Source of the DNA: Paragemmobacter kunshanensis | Lineage (GTDB): Bacteria > Pseudomonadota > Alphaproteobacteria > Rhodobacterales > Rhodobacteraceae | Assembly: GCF_011059185.1 (NCBI RefSeq) | Contig: NZ_JAALFE010000017.1 | Location: forward strand, 1-64,000 | DNA length: 64,000 nt | Reading direction: 5' to 3' | Part shown: piece after piece, positions 6,885 to 14,790 of the stretch | How positions within the stretch are numbered: position 1 is the stretch's first letter | How the letters are laid out: each line of letters starts with the position of its first letter | The notes under the pieces: generated by a model | What the model was told of the DNA's origin: nothing | Seen by the model: only the letters and a program-made list of their open reading frames with translations | Database searches by the model: none | Position numbers and translations under genes: made by a program

Positions 6885-8210
6885 TCAGAAACCGTTCTTG
6901 CCGGGGATCCAGCTTGTGCCTGCCAGCGGAACACCCGCCATGGCGGCGGATTCGATGGTGAGGGCGCAGAGATCCTCGGGTTCGAGGTTGTGGAGGTGAT
7001 TCTTGCCGCAGGCGCGGGCGATCGTCTGTGCCTCCAGCGTCATCACCTTGAGGTAATTTTTCAAGCGGCGGCCGCCAAGGATGGGATCGAAGCGCTTGTA
7101 AAGCTCGGGGTCCTGGGTGGTGATGCCCGCGGGATCCTTGCCTTCGTGCCAGTCGTCATAGGCGCCTGCGGTGGTGCCGAGCTTGTTGTATTCGGCCTCA
7201 AGCGCCGGGTCGTTGTCGCCAAGCGCCACCAGCGCGGCGGTGCCGATGGCGACGGCGTCGGCGCCCAGCGCCATGGCCTTGGCCACATCGGCCCCGGTGC
7301 GGATGCCGCCCGACACGATCAGCTGCACCTTGCGGTGCATGCCGAGATCCTGCAGCGCCTTCACGGCCAGCGGGATGCAGGCGAGGATGGGCATGCCGAC
7401 GTTTTCGATGAAGACGTCCTGCGTGGCGGCGGTGCCGCCCTGCATGCCGTCCAGCACCACGACGTCAGCGCCTGCCTTCACGGCGAGCGCGGTGTCATAG
7501 TAGGGGCGTGCGCCGCCGACTTTCACGTAGATGGGCTTTTCCCAATTCGTGATCTCGCGGATTTCGAGGATCTTGATTTCCAGATCGTCGGGACCCGTCC
7601 AGTCGGGGTGGCGGCAGGCGGAGCGCTGGTCGATGCCCTTGGGGAGGTTGCGCATCATGGCGACGCGGTCAGAGATCTTTTGCCCCAGCAGCATGCCGCC
7701 GCCGCCGGGTTTGGCGCCCTGCCCCACCACAACCTCGATCGCGTCGGCGCGGCGGAGGTCATCGGGGTTCATGCCATAGCGGGACGGCAGGTATTGGTAG
7801 ACGAGGGTCTTGGAATGTCCGCGTTCCTCTTCCGTCATGCCACCGTCGCCGGTGGTGGTGGAGGTGCCGGCCGCCGAGGCGCCGCGACCGAGCGCTTCCT
7901 TGGCGGGGCCGGAAAGCGCGCCGAAGGACATGCCCGCGATGGTGATCGGGATGTCGAGGTGGATCGGGTTCTTGGCGAAACGGGTGCCGAGCCAGACGTC
8001 GGTTGCGCATTTCTCGCGGTAGCCTTCCAGCGGATAGCGGCTGATGGAGGCCCCGAGGAAGAGCAGGTCATCGAAATGGGGAAGCTTGCGCTTCGATCCG
8101 CCACCGCGGATGTCGTAGATGCCGGTTGCGGCGGCGCGGCGGATTTCGGCGTTGATGTCGTTGGAGAAAGTCCACGACTGCTTGGGCGGCGTATGGGGAA
8201 AATCGCTCAT
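6885..8210 (-). CDS. mgsC: N-methylglutamate synthase subunit C (FMN glutamate-synthase domain)
   Basis: A 441-residue protein of the glutamate synthase central/FMN domain family (GlxD-like). MSFGALSGPAKEALGRGA, GQGAKPGGGGMLLG and KVGGARP form the FMN and 2-oxoglutarate site, and SGGIRTGADVAKAMALGAD is the phosphate-binding barrel end. With MgsA and MgsB it should transfer the methylamino group to a keto-acid or glutamate acceptor, giving N-methylglutamate. The start MSDFPHTPP was chosen because a purine-rich ribosome site precedes it; it lies 13 bases after the mgsB stop. It is followed by gmaS. Confidence 0.9.
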   Translation of the reverse strand: MSDFPHTPPKQSWTFSNDINAEIRRAAATGIYDIRGGGSKRKLPHFDDLLFLGASISRYPLEGYREKCATDVWLGTRFAKNPIHLDIPITIAGMSFGALSGPAKEALGRGASAAGTSTTTGDGGMTEEERGHSKTLVYQYLPSRYGMNPDDLRRADAIEVVVGQGAKPGGGGMLLGQKISDRVAMMRNLPKGIDQRSACRHPDWTGPDDLEIKILEIREITNWEKPIYVKVGGARPYYDTALAVKAGADVVVLDGMQGGTAATQDVFIENVGMPILACIPLAVKALQDLGMHRKVQLIVSGGIRTGADVAKAMALGADAVAIGTAALVALGDNDPALEAEYNKLGTTAGAYDDWHEGKDPAGITTQDPELYKRFDPILGGRRLKNYLKVMTLEAQTIARACGKNHLHNLEPEDLCALTIESAAMAGVPLAGTSWIPGKNGF

Positions 8211-8223
8211 TCTTCTTGCAGCC

Positions 8224-8913
8224 TCAGTAGGACGACGCATTGTCGATATTGAAGGTGTAAAGCTTGCGGGCAGAGCCGTAGCGCTTGAATTCCTCGGGCT
8301 TGGCCAGATGGTCGGCTTCGCCCCGCTTTAGCAGATCGGCAAGGATGGCCAGGTGTTCGGGGCGCATTTCCTTTTCGATGCAGTCGGCACCGAGGGATTT
8401 GACCGAACCGCGCACGAAGAGGCGGGCCTCATAGAGCGAGTCGCCCAGCGCTTCTCCCGCGTCGCCCAGCACCACCATGTTCCCGGATTGGGCCATGAAG
8501 GCGGACATGTGGCCGATATTGCCATGCACGACGATGTCGATGCCCTTCATCGAGATGCCGCAGCGCGAGGAGGCGTTGCCCTTGATGACGAGAAGGCCGC
8601 CGCGTCCGGTGGCGCCTGCATACTGGCTGGCATCACCGTCGATGATGACGGTGCCCGACATCATGTTTTCGGCAACGCCGGGGCCTGCGGAGCCCTTCAC
8701 CCGGACGGTCGCCTGTTTGTTCATCCCGGCGCAGTAATAGCCGGTGGAGCCGCGCACGGTGACGTCGACCGGGGCATCAAGGCCCACGGCGATGGCATGC
8801 GCGCCCTTGGGGTTGATGACTTCCCAGGAGGTCTGGTTGGTCTGGCCCTTGAGGGCGTGGAGCGTCGAGTTCAGCGCCCGCAACCCTTGGGCGGAAAGAT
8901 CGAATGTCTGCAT
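8224..8913 (-). CDS. mgsB: N-methylglutamate synthase subunit B (GXGXG domain)
   Basis: A 229-residue GXGXG beta-helix protein, equivalent to the C-terminal domain of large glutamate synthase (GlxC-like). Glycine-rich coils repeat through the chain (VTVRGSTGYYCAGMN, GATGRGGLLVIKGNAS, GDAGEALGDSLYEARLFVRG). It probably forms the structural bridge between the amidotransferase MgsA and the FMN subunit MgsC. It starts four bases after mgsA stops, so the three subunits should be made together. Confidence 0.9.
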   Translation of the reverse strand: MQTFDLSAQGLRALNSTLHALKGQTNQTSWEVINPKGAHAIAVGLDAPVDVTVRGSTGYYCAGMNKQATVRVKGSAGPGVAENMMSGTVIIDGDASQYAGATGRGGLLVIKGNASSRCGISMKGIDIVVHGNIGHMSAFMAQSGNMVVLGDAGEALGDSLYEARLFVRGSVKSLGADCIEKEMRPEHLAILADLLKRGEADHLAKPEEFKRYGSARKLYTFNIDNASSY

Positions 8914-8917
8914 GGTC

Positions 8918-9814
8918 TCAGCGTTCCCAGAAGTAGACGGTGGCAGGCTCGGGTTCCCAGACGCGGGCGGATTCGATGCCCGGCAGGTTGACCATCGCGC
9001 GGTATTCGGAGCCGAAGGCGACGTATTGATCGGTTTCGGCCATGACGGCGGGTTTGCAGGCGATCGGGTCGCGGACGACGCCGAAGCCGTTCTTGGTGCC
9101 GACGACGAAGGTGAAGAAACCGTCGAGGTCGGTCAGCGTGGCCTCCATCGCCTCGCCCAGTTTGGCGCCTTCCTGCAGTTTGTGGCTGATGAAGGCGGCG
9201 GCGACTTCGGTGTCGTTCTCCGTCTCGAACGTCATGCCCGCCTGACGCAGCACGCGGCGGACGGAGTTGTGATTCGAGAGCGAGCCGTTATGGACGAGGC
9301 ACTGGTCGGACCCGGTGGAGAAGGGGTGCGCGCCCATGGTGGTGACGGCGGATTCGGTGGCCATGCGGGTGTGGCCGATGCCATGCGTGCCCGACATGCG
9401 CGAGACTTCGAAGCGCGCGGCGACGTCCTTGGGAAGGCCCACTTCCTTGTAGATTTCAATGCCTTCGCCCGCCGACATCACCTTGGCCTTGGGGCGCAGG
9501 TCGCGCATGGCGTGGCGGGCGGCCTCGATCCGGTCTTCGGGCAGTTCGAGAACCATGTGGGTGTCCTTGACCTGCCCCGTCACCTTGGCGGCGATGGCCT
9601 TTCCGAGATCATCCGCAAGGGAGGCGAAGTCGGCATCCGGGTTGGCGGATTGCACGGTCAGCTTGGCCTTGCCCTTTTCGGGGCGGCCATAGATCGCGAT
9701 CCCGGCACTGTCGGGGCCACGGTCCGTCATGGTGATCAGCATGTCGGTGAGCATGGCACCGAGCTGCGGTTCAAGCTTGGGGTCCTTCAGGAATAGACCG
9801 ACGATTCCACACAT
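8918..9814 (-). CDS. mgsA: N-methylglutamate synthase subunit A (class II amidotransferase domain)
   Basis: A 298-residue Ntn-type glutamine amidotransferase (GlxB-like). MCGIVGLFL exposes the catalytic Cys2. GIGHTRMATES and the SDQCLVHNGSLSNHNSVRR segment are the conserved glutamine-binding parts, and ENDTEVAAAFI follows. It should release methylamine from gamma-glutamylmethylamide and pass it to MgsC. It is the first gene of the minus-strand operon mgsA-mgsB-mgsC-gmaS and is divergent from the small membrane proteins and permease at 10061. Confidence 0.9.
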   Translation of the reverse strand: MCGIVGLFLKDPKLEPQLGAMLTDMLITMTDRGPDSAGIAIYGRPEKGKAKLTVQSANPDADFASLADDLGKAIAAKVTGQVKDTHMVLELPEDRIEAARHAMRDLRPKAKVMSAGEGIEIYKEVGLPKDVAARFEVSRMSGTHGIGHTRMATESAVTTMGAHPFSTGSDQCLVHNGSLSNHNSVRRVLRQAGMTFETENDTEVAAAFISHKLQEGAKLGEAMEATLTDLDGFFTFVVGTKNGFGVVRDPIACKPAVMAETDQYVAFGSEYRAMVNLPGIESARVWEPEPATVYFWER

Positions 9815-10060
9815 GGCATCGACTCCTCTGTTCGCATCTGGGGCTCACGCTAGCACCGAAGATTTCGCCGCTCAACTGGGAAGAAACTTTTTTAACTGGG
9901 GGGCAATGATTTTTTCTTTGTGCCCATTTTCTGTGCAAACCCTTTGACAGAATGCCGCAGGAGTGTTTCCTTCAGGAAAAGAAAGTTCACGCAGAGAGAA
10001 CACCTGCGCGCCATGGCCCGGGCGCGGATCAGGGAAAAAGCGGGGCCTAGGGAGGAAACT
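9815..10060. promoter_or_regulatory. Divergent mgsA / permease control region with 14-bp palindrome
   Basis: This 246-base gap separates mgsA from the permease operon. It holds the palindrome TTTCCT-TC-AGGAAA (9966-9979). On the plus strand a TTGACA (9944-9949) lies 17 bases before a weak -10 (TTCCTT) that the palindrome covers. AACTGGG appears twice nearer mgsA (9875 and 9894), flanking CTTTTTTAACT. The nearby XRE-cupin regulator is the obvious candidate to bind the palindrome; this is inference. Confidence 0.5.
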
Positions 10061-10348
10061 GTGTCAGACCTGAGTGCAAGGATCGAAGCCATGCACAAGC
10101 GGGACGTGTCCATCGCATGGGCATTCGTCATCGGTTTGTGGCTGGCTGTCATCTTCGTGGCGATTGCCACCTGGTCCCTCGCGCCGACATCGGGTGCGCG
10201 GGCCATGCTTCTGATCGGCGGAGGGGCCGTGCTGGTTCTGAATACCGCCGCGATCATGGCGATGCTGCACCATTACCGCGAGGATCGCGACTTCATGTAT
10301 GGGCTGGACATCAAGTTCCTTGATGAAGCCCGTGCCGCGAAGAGGTGA
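10061..10348 (+). CDS. Small two-helix membrane protein, permease operon
   Basis: A 95-residue protein of unknown family. It starts at a GTG preceded by a strong GGAGGAAACT ribosome site, and upstream extensions have no such site. Two hydrophobic helices lie at about residues 17-38 and 45-65, between a short charged N-terminus and a HHYREDRDFMYG tail. It is the first of three small membrane proteins directly ahead of an amino-acid-type permease in the methylamine cluster. I infer it is an accessory subunit of that transporter, but no known family was recognised. Confidence 0.7.
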   Translation: MSDLSARIEAMHKRDVSIAWAFVIGLWLAVIFVAIATWSLAPTSGARAMLLIGGGAVLVLNTAAIMAMLHHYREDRDFMYGLDIKFLDEARAAKR

Positions 10349-10352
10349 CCGG

Positions 10353-10730
10353 ATGGCACGCTACATTCCCCCGAAGCAAAGCAAGATCGGGCAGGTGATC
10401 GACGTGATCGTGCTGCTGGTCCTGTCCATCGGCGCGCTTTACATCCCGCTGTGGCTGGGCCTGGCCGGATCGTCCAAGCTGCCGCTGCCTGCCGACAACC
10501 CGACCTGGGAAAGCCTTGGCCAGAACGCGGTGATGGTCGAGCGCTGGGAGGCGCTGGGTTACGACCCGGCTTCGGCGCATGACATGATCACGGCGCGGTT
10601 CGACTATTCCTTCACCTGGGGCGCGCTGGCGCTGATGGTGGTGGTGATCGTCGGCTACTTCCTGATGATGCTGCGGCTTTCCGAAAAGGAATACCGCGAG
10701 GTCATCGCCGAAAAGTTCGAAGGCAAGTGA
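10353..10730 (+). CDS. Small two-helix membrane protein with central loop, permease operon
   Basis: A 125-residue protein of unknown family, four bases after the previous gene. A hydrophobic helix (VIDVIVLLVLSIGALYIPLW) is followed by a hydrophilic loop of about 45 residues and a second helix (WGALALMVVVIVGYFLMML), with a charged C-terminus ending EVIAEKFEGK. The topology places the loop on one side of the membrane, where it could act as a lid or binding loop for the permease downstream. I do not recognise a domain. Confidence 0.72.
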   Translation: MARYIPPKQSKIGQVIDVIVLLVLSIGALYIPLWLGLAGSSKLPLPADNPTWESLGQNAVMVERWEALGYDPASAHDMITARFDYSFTWGALALMVVVIVGYFLMMLRLSEKEYREVIAEKFEGK

Positions 10731-10743
10731 GGGAGCGCAAGAC

Positions 10744-10905
10744 ATGTGGCCAATGATCGAGACCGGCGCATGGGTGCTTTCCGCACTCTTCGCGCTGCAC
10801 ATGGTGTGGGACTGGTACAAGACCGACAGCACCTATTCCGAAGACGTCCTCACCTCATCCCGCGAAGGCGAGATCGAGGCGATGACCGAACAGCACAAGC
10901 TTTGA
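10744..10905 (+). CDS. 53-residue single-helix membrane protein, permease operon
   Basis: A 53-residue ORF begins with ATG at 10744, 13 bases after the previous stop, with a GAGGGAGCGC ribosome site. It has one hydrophobic helix (TGAWVLSALFALHMVWDWY) and a charged tail ending MTEQHKL. It ends 11 bases before the permease and fills the gap exactly, so it is very likely real and translated with its neighbours. It is short enough for automatic gene callers to miss. It is probably a small subunit of the transporter. Confidence 0.7.
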   Translation: MWPMIETGAWVLSALFALHMVWDWYKTDSTYSEDVLTSSREGEIEAMTEQHKL

Positions 10906-10916
10906 GGGGGTGAGAG

Positions 10917-12356
10917 ATGGCTGATACCGACATCACCTCGAAGACGATGGATGGCATGGGGCCGCATGGCACCAAGGTCGGCCTGCTGCGGGTTCTTGGG
11001 CCTGCCCATGTCTGGGCGCTGGGCGTGGGGATCGTGCTGGTGGGCGAATACATGGGCTGGAACTTTGCCGTGGGCAAAGGCGGGGCCTATGCGGCGCTGA
11101 TCGCCTGCTGGTTCGCGGGGATCCTGTATTCCTGCGTGGCCATGATCGATTCGGAGGTGACTTCGACTGTCGCCGCTGCGGGCGGACAGTATACGCAGGC
11201 CAAGCATATCGTGGGGCCGCTGATGGCGTTCAACGTCGGCCTCTATCTGGTGTTCGCCTATACGATGCTGGAGGCGGGGAATGCGATCACGCTGGGATAC
11301 CTCATCTCGGTCGCGGCCGACATGACGGGGGCGACGGAGGCGCTGGACCAGCGGCCCTTCATCATTCTGGCGATCATGTTCCTGGCCTGGCTGAACTATC
11401 GCGGTGTGCTGGCGACGCTGACCTTCAACCTGGTGATCACGGCCTTTGCCTTTTGCGCGATCATCCTGTTGTTCTTCGCCTCGGCCCCGTGGAGCGAGGG
11501 GACGATGCTGGCCCATGCCGACCTGATGTCAGGGCAGGCCGCCCTGCCCTATGGCTGGCTGGGGGTGCTGGCGGCGATGCATTTCGGGCTGTGGTTCTAC
11601 CTTGGCATCGAAGGCACGACGCAGGCGGCAGAGGAAGTACGGTCACCCGCGCGGTCGCTACCCTTCGGCACGCTGGCGGGGATCATGACGCTGCTGATCG
11701 CGGCGACACTGACCTGGTATATCTGCGTGGGCTATCTGCCCTGGGAATATCTGGGTGACGGGGTGAACGGGGCGGTGGCGCCGCTGTTCAGCGCGGCGCA
11801 GATGACGGGTTCGGACGGGCTGATCCTGATCCTTGGCTTCGGGACGCTGTTTGCGACGCTGGCCTCGGCCAATGGCTGTATCAACGATGCGTCGCGGGCG
11901 TGGTTTTCCATGGGGCGCGACCATTACCTGCCGCAGTGGTTCGGGGCGGTGCATCCGACCTATCGCACGCCCTATCGCGCGATCCTCTTCCTTGTTCCCA
12001 TCGCGCTGATCTTTGCGCTGGGGGCGCCACTCGATCAGGTGATCACCTTCTCGATCCTGTCGGGGCTCTTGGGATATACGTTCATGCCCATCAACGTGAT
12101 CCTGTTCCGCAGGAAGTGGCCGCTGGACACGATCAAGCGGGGCTATGTGCATCCGTTCCATCCGATCCCGGCGCTGGTTCTGCTGGCGCTGTGTTCGGTG
12201 ACCTATTTCGCGGTGTTCCTGGGCTATGGCACGCAGCTTATCGCGATGGTCAGTTTCTATATCGTGGTGTCGCTGTGGTTCCACTTCTGGCGCTATCGGT
12301 TCGTGAAGCGGGCGGATCAGTTCACGATGCCCTGGCCGAAGCCGCGCGGATACTGA
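10917..12356 (+). CDS. APC-family amino acid permease, methylamine cluster
   Basis: A 479-residue permease of the amino acid/polyamine/organocation family with about twelve hydrophobic helices. The GPAHVWALGVGIVLVGEYMG start of helix 1, the SEVTSTVAAAGGQYTQ segment and GIEGTTQAAEEVRSPARSLP are typical of ethanolamine- and amino-acid-type APC carriers. It lies between mgsABC-gmaS and mgdABCD and shares an operon with three small membrane proteins. Import of methylamine, a methylated amine or an intermediate such as N-methylglutamate is the likeliest role, but the substrate is inferred from position. Confidence 0.85.
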   Translation: MADTDITSKTMDGMGPHGTKVGLLRVLGPAHVWALGVGIVLVGEYMGWNFAVGKGGAYAALIACWFAGILYSCVAMIDSEVTSTVAAAGGQYTQAKHIVGPLMAFNVGLYLVFAYTMLEAGNAITLGYLISVAADMTGATEALDQRPFIILAIMFLAWLNYRGVLATLTFNLVITAFAFCAIILLFFASAPWSEGTMLAHADLMSGQAALPYGWLGVLAAMHFGLWFYLGIEGTTQAAEEVRSPARSLPFGTLAGIMTLLIAATLTWYICVGYLPWEYLGDGVNGAVAPLFSAAQMTGSDGLILILGFGTLFATLASANGCINDASRAWFSMGRDHYLPQWFGAVHPTYRTPYRAILFLVPIALIFALGAPLDQVITFSILSGLLGYTFMPINVILFRRKWPLDTIKRGYVHPFHPIPALVLLALCSVTYFAVFLGYGTQLIAMVSFYIVVSLWFHFWRYRFVKRADQFTMPWPKPRGY

Positions 12357-12364
12357 CACTGGAT

Positions 12365-12385
12365 CGGCCCGCTTGACGCGGGCCG
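12365..12385 (+). terminator. GC-rich hairpin after the permease
   Basis: A perfect eight-base stem CGGCCCGC / GCGGGCCG with loop TTGAC starts nine bases after the permease stop. No run of T follows, so it may be an attenuator or mRNA-stabilising element rather than a full terminator. The next gene starts 23 bases later on the same strand. Confidence 0.45.
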
Positions 12386-12407
12386 GTTCCCGGACCGAAA
12401 TGGAAGA

Positions 12408-13097
12408 ATGACAGATTTTCCGATGATCGCGGTGGCGGCGCTGGCCCTTGGGACCGGCGCCGCTGTCATCTGGGCGCTGGGCCGGGCGCAGGGCGCGCGG
12501 GCCGCGCGGCGGGCAGGCTATCTGGCGGCCGGGGCCACGCTTTTGACGGACCGGGTGGAGGTGCTGCAACCTTCGGGTTTTCCGCGGCTTTCCGGGCAGC
12601 ATGAGGGCGCGCAGTTCGACCTGCAGGTGGTGCCCGACACGCTGAGTGTGCGCAAGCTGCCGGCGCTTTGGGTTCTGGTCAGCCTGCCCGATCCGCTGCC
12701 CATCCATGACACGGTCGATCTGATGATGCGCCCGACTGGGATGGAGACGTTTTCGAATTTCGGGCGGCTGCCGGTGCAGGTGCCCGCGCCGCCCGGCTTT
12801 CCGCCGGACTGCGCGATCCGCACCGATGCGCCGGGGGCGATGCCCTTTGCCGAGGCCGTGCGCGAGGTGCTGGCCTCGGTCGACATGCAGAGATTGAAGG
12901 AAGTGCTGGTCACGCCCAAGGGGGTGCGGCTGGTCTTTCTGGCGGAAGAGGCGCAACGGTCGCGATACCTGCTGTATCGCGATGCGGAAATGGGGCGGGA
13001 GCCCCTGCCCCCGGCCCGGCTTGCGCCGTTCCTGGCGGCGGCGCAGGGGCTGCGGCGCGCGGTTCTGGCAGAGGTGGAGGCAAGGCAGAAGACATGA
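12408..13097 (+). CDS. Hypothetical protein with N-terminal membrane anchor
   Basis: A 229-residue protein of unknown family. One N-terminal hydrophobic helix (MIAVAALALGTGAAVIWALG) is followed by an arginine-rich turn and a soluble domain of about 190 residues. That domain contains PSGFPRLSGQHEGAQFDLQV and VLVTPKGVRLVFLAEE, which suggest a mainly beta structure. The arginines after the helix place the soluble part in the cytoplasm by the positive-inside rule. It overlaps the next gene by four bases and lies in the methylamine cluster; no function can be assigned. Confidence 0.7.
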   Translation: MTDFPMIAVAALALGTGAAVIWALGRAQGARAARRAGYLAAGATLLTDRVEVLQPSGFPRLSGQHEGAQFDLQVVPDTLSVRKLPALWVLVSLPDPLPIHDTVDLMMRPTGMETFSNFGRLPVQVPAPPGFPPDCAIRTDAPGAMPFAEAVREVLASVDMQRLKEVLVTPKGVRLVFLAEEAQRSRYLLYRDAEMGREPLPPARLAPFLAAAQGLRRAVLAEVEARQKT

Positions 13098-13381
13098 GGA
13101 AACCGTTGAACCCCTATCTGGTTCTGGCCATTGCCATCGCGCTTCCGGGTGTGGGGCAGGTGGTGAACCGCCAGCCCCTGCGCGGGCTGATCTTCCTGTT
13201 CTTCACCATCCTGCTGGGGGCCTATACCGTGAAGACCGCCGCGCCCGAGGTTTCGATGATCGGCAAATATGCCGGCGGGATCTTTGTCTGGGCCATCGCC
13301 ATTCTGGACGCCTACAAGGTGGCGCGGGTCAGATACGAGGTCTGGCGTCACGCCGCCGTCACGCCTGCGGATAGCAGATGA
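13094..13381 (+). CDS. Small multi-helix membrane protein
   Basis: A 95-residue hydrophobic protein with three likely helices, in the style of TM2/DUF5683-type proteins (YLVLAIAIALPGVGQVVN, LIFLFFTILLGAYT, GGIFVWAIAILDAYKVA). The GVGQ-x-x-N-R-Q turn between the first helices resembles that group. It is translationally coupled (ATGA) to the preceding gene, so the two proteins may work together. Its last 23 bases overlap the end of the convergent regulator gene. Function unknown. Confidence 0.7.
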   Translation: MRKPLNPYLVLAIAIALPGVGQVVNRQPLRGLIFLFFTILLGAYTVKTAAPEVSMIGKYAGGIFVWAIAILDAYKVARVRYEVWRHAAVTPADSR

Positions 13382-14024
13382 TCGACAGATAGCGCGCGGG
13401 CAGTTTCACAAGCACTTCGGGGCCGTGCTGGGCATCGGCATCGAAGAACAGGCTGTCGCCCGGTTCGAGGTGGAAAAGCTGATCGCCGTGGCGGTATTTC
13501 ACTTCACCTTCAAGCATGTAGAGCAGTTCGATCCCGTCATGCTGAAAGGTGGGGAAGGTATCGGATTCCGCGGTCAGGGTGATGAGATAGGGTTCCACCA
13601 CGACGCCCGAACTGTTCGATCCGATATGGCCCAGAAGGTGATACTGGTGCCCCGCGCGGGTGCCGCGGCGTTCGATTTCCAGATGCTCGCCGGATTTGAC
13701 GTGCTGGACTTCGCGGCGTTCCTCGAAGCCGCGGAAGAAGGAGGTGATGGGGGTGGAAAAGGCGTGCGAAAGGATCTGCAGGGTGGTGAGCGAGGGCGAG
13801 GTGATGCCGTTCTCGATCTTGGAGAGCATTCCGATGGAGAGGCCCGTGACCGCGGCGAGGTCTGCCACCGTCATGCCCTGCTGGCGGCGGAAGGCGCGGA
13901 CGGATCGGCCGATGGCCATTTCGAGATTGCGTTCCGCCAGTTCGCGGACACGGTGAGGATCCTGGCTGAAGACAGGTTTGGATTTGGGGATCGTGGTTTC
14001 CGGTGCCGTATCCTGATCTGTCAT
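13359..14024 (-). CDS. XRE-family regulator with cupin sensor domain
   Basis: A 221-residue regulator. An XRE helix-turn-helix covers about residues 38-95 (MTVADLAAVTGLSIGMLSKI, then SPSLTTLQIL), followed by a C-terminal cupin barrel (HDGIELLYMLEGEVKYRHG, HLEPGDSLFFDADAQHGPE). Regulators of this build sense small metabolites in the cupin and often control amine and amino-acid catabolism. The start MTDQDTAPE was chosen over longer forms that run through the non-coding gap. It lies between the two halves of the methylamine cluster, which makes it the best candidate for their local regulator. Confidence 0.88.
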   Translation of the reverse strand: MTDQDTAPETTIPKSKPVFSQDPHRVRELAERNLEMAIGRSVRAFRRQQGMTVADLAAVTGLSIGMLSKIENGITSPSLTTLQILSHAFSTPITSFFRGFEERREVQHVKSGEHLEIERRGTRAGHQYHLLGHIGSNSSGVVVEPYLITLTAESDTFPTFQHDGIELLYMLEGEVKYRHGDQLFHLEPGDSLFFDADAQHGPEVLVKLPARYLSIICYPQA

Positions 14025-14036
14025 ACATACCCGCCA

Positions 14037-14064
14037 AGTAAACAAAGGTGATATCTTTTTTACT
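14037..14064. promoter_or_regulatory. Inverted repeat ahead of the XRE-cupin gene
   Basis: AGTAAA (14037-14042) and TTTACT (14059-14064) form an inverted repeat with a 16-base spacer in an AT-rich patch 13 bases upstream of the regulator start. CTTTTTTACT here resembles CTTTTTTAACT at 9887 near mgsA. Autoregulation is possible. The rest of the gap to 14223 shows nothing I can assign. Confidence 0.35.
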
Positions 14065-14223
14065 ATAGGGAAAGTCGGCAATCGGACAAGTCGGCAAAAC
14101 CGATGTGCCGCAGGCGGTGCAGACAAATGGTGCAGCAGCGCGTATGCACGCGGGCCGGGCGGTGAGGGTTCAGGACGGATACACCCGCGCCACGGGTCAG
14201 GCCCGAAGCGCGGGGTCTTTGGG

Positions 14224-14790
14224 TCAGAAGGCCGAGCGCGCCGCCGTTTCCAGCGCGTGGAACACCGATGCGGCGGAGGAGCGAGGGCCGATGACCGACA
14301 GGTGGCCTTCGGCGCGGATGACGACATAGCAGCCCAGGTGTTCGATCACCGTCCGCGTGGCCGATCCGGGGCCATGGGCGCGGAGGTCGAAGTTGCAGAG
14401 GCGTTCGAACATGGCGGGCAGGTCCGCGCCCGTCACGTCAAACCGCGCCCATGCGTCGGTCTGTTCGGTGATCGACGCGGTTTCGCCGAAATGGGGTTTG
14501 AGGATCGCCACGATATCTTCATGCGTGGCGAAGGGGGCCTCGACCATCCACATGTCGGGCGAGAGCCAGAAGGTGGCATAGGTCGCGGCCTTTGCCGCCT
14601 TGCCGGGGGGTGGCAGGGGGATGCCTGCGGCATCCGCGATGTCGGCGACGGCCTTCCCCTCACCCATGCGGGCGGCGAGGGAGGCGAGGGCGGTGTCCAC
14701 GACTTCGGTGATCGTGACGGGGCCGAGGGTGACGCTGTGGGGGACGTCATGGCCAAGGGGGGTGATCGGTTTCAGGCGATGGTCAGCCAC
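14224..14790 (-). CDS. mgdD: N-methylglutamate dehydrogenase subunit D (SoxG-like)
   Basis: A 188-residue protein of the sarcosine oxidase gamma-subunit family, last gene of the mgd operon. Segments such as FWLSPDMWMVEAPF, ARFDVTGADLPAMFERLCNFDL and IRAEGHLSVIGPRSSA follow the SoxG pattern, related to the GcvT fold. It starts at a GTG with a GGAGA ribosome site and overlaps the mgdC stop by eight bases. As in heterotetrameric sarcosine oxidase, it should be a structural subunit beside MgdC. Confidence 0.87.
   Translation of the reverse strand: MADHRLKPITPLGHDVPHSVTLGPVTITEVVDTALASLAARMGEGKAVADIADAAGIPLPPPGKAAKAATYATFWLSPDMWMVEAPFATHEDIVAILKPHFGETASITEQTDAWARFDVTGADLPAMFERLCNFDLRAHGPGSATRTVIEHLGCYVVIRAEGHLSVIGPRSSAASVFHALETAARSAF

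Noticed and set aside
5533-9814. Reading this block as ordinary nitrogen assimilation (glutamine synthetase plus glutamate synthase)
   Set aside because: The split GlxBCD-type subunits, the type III synthetase and the nearby SoxBDAG-like genes together match the N-methylglutamate pathway.
9901-9935. A GGGCA...TGCCC inverted repeat ahead of mgsA
   Set aside because: Five-base arms with a loop of 15 bases are too weak to separate from chance.
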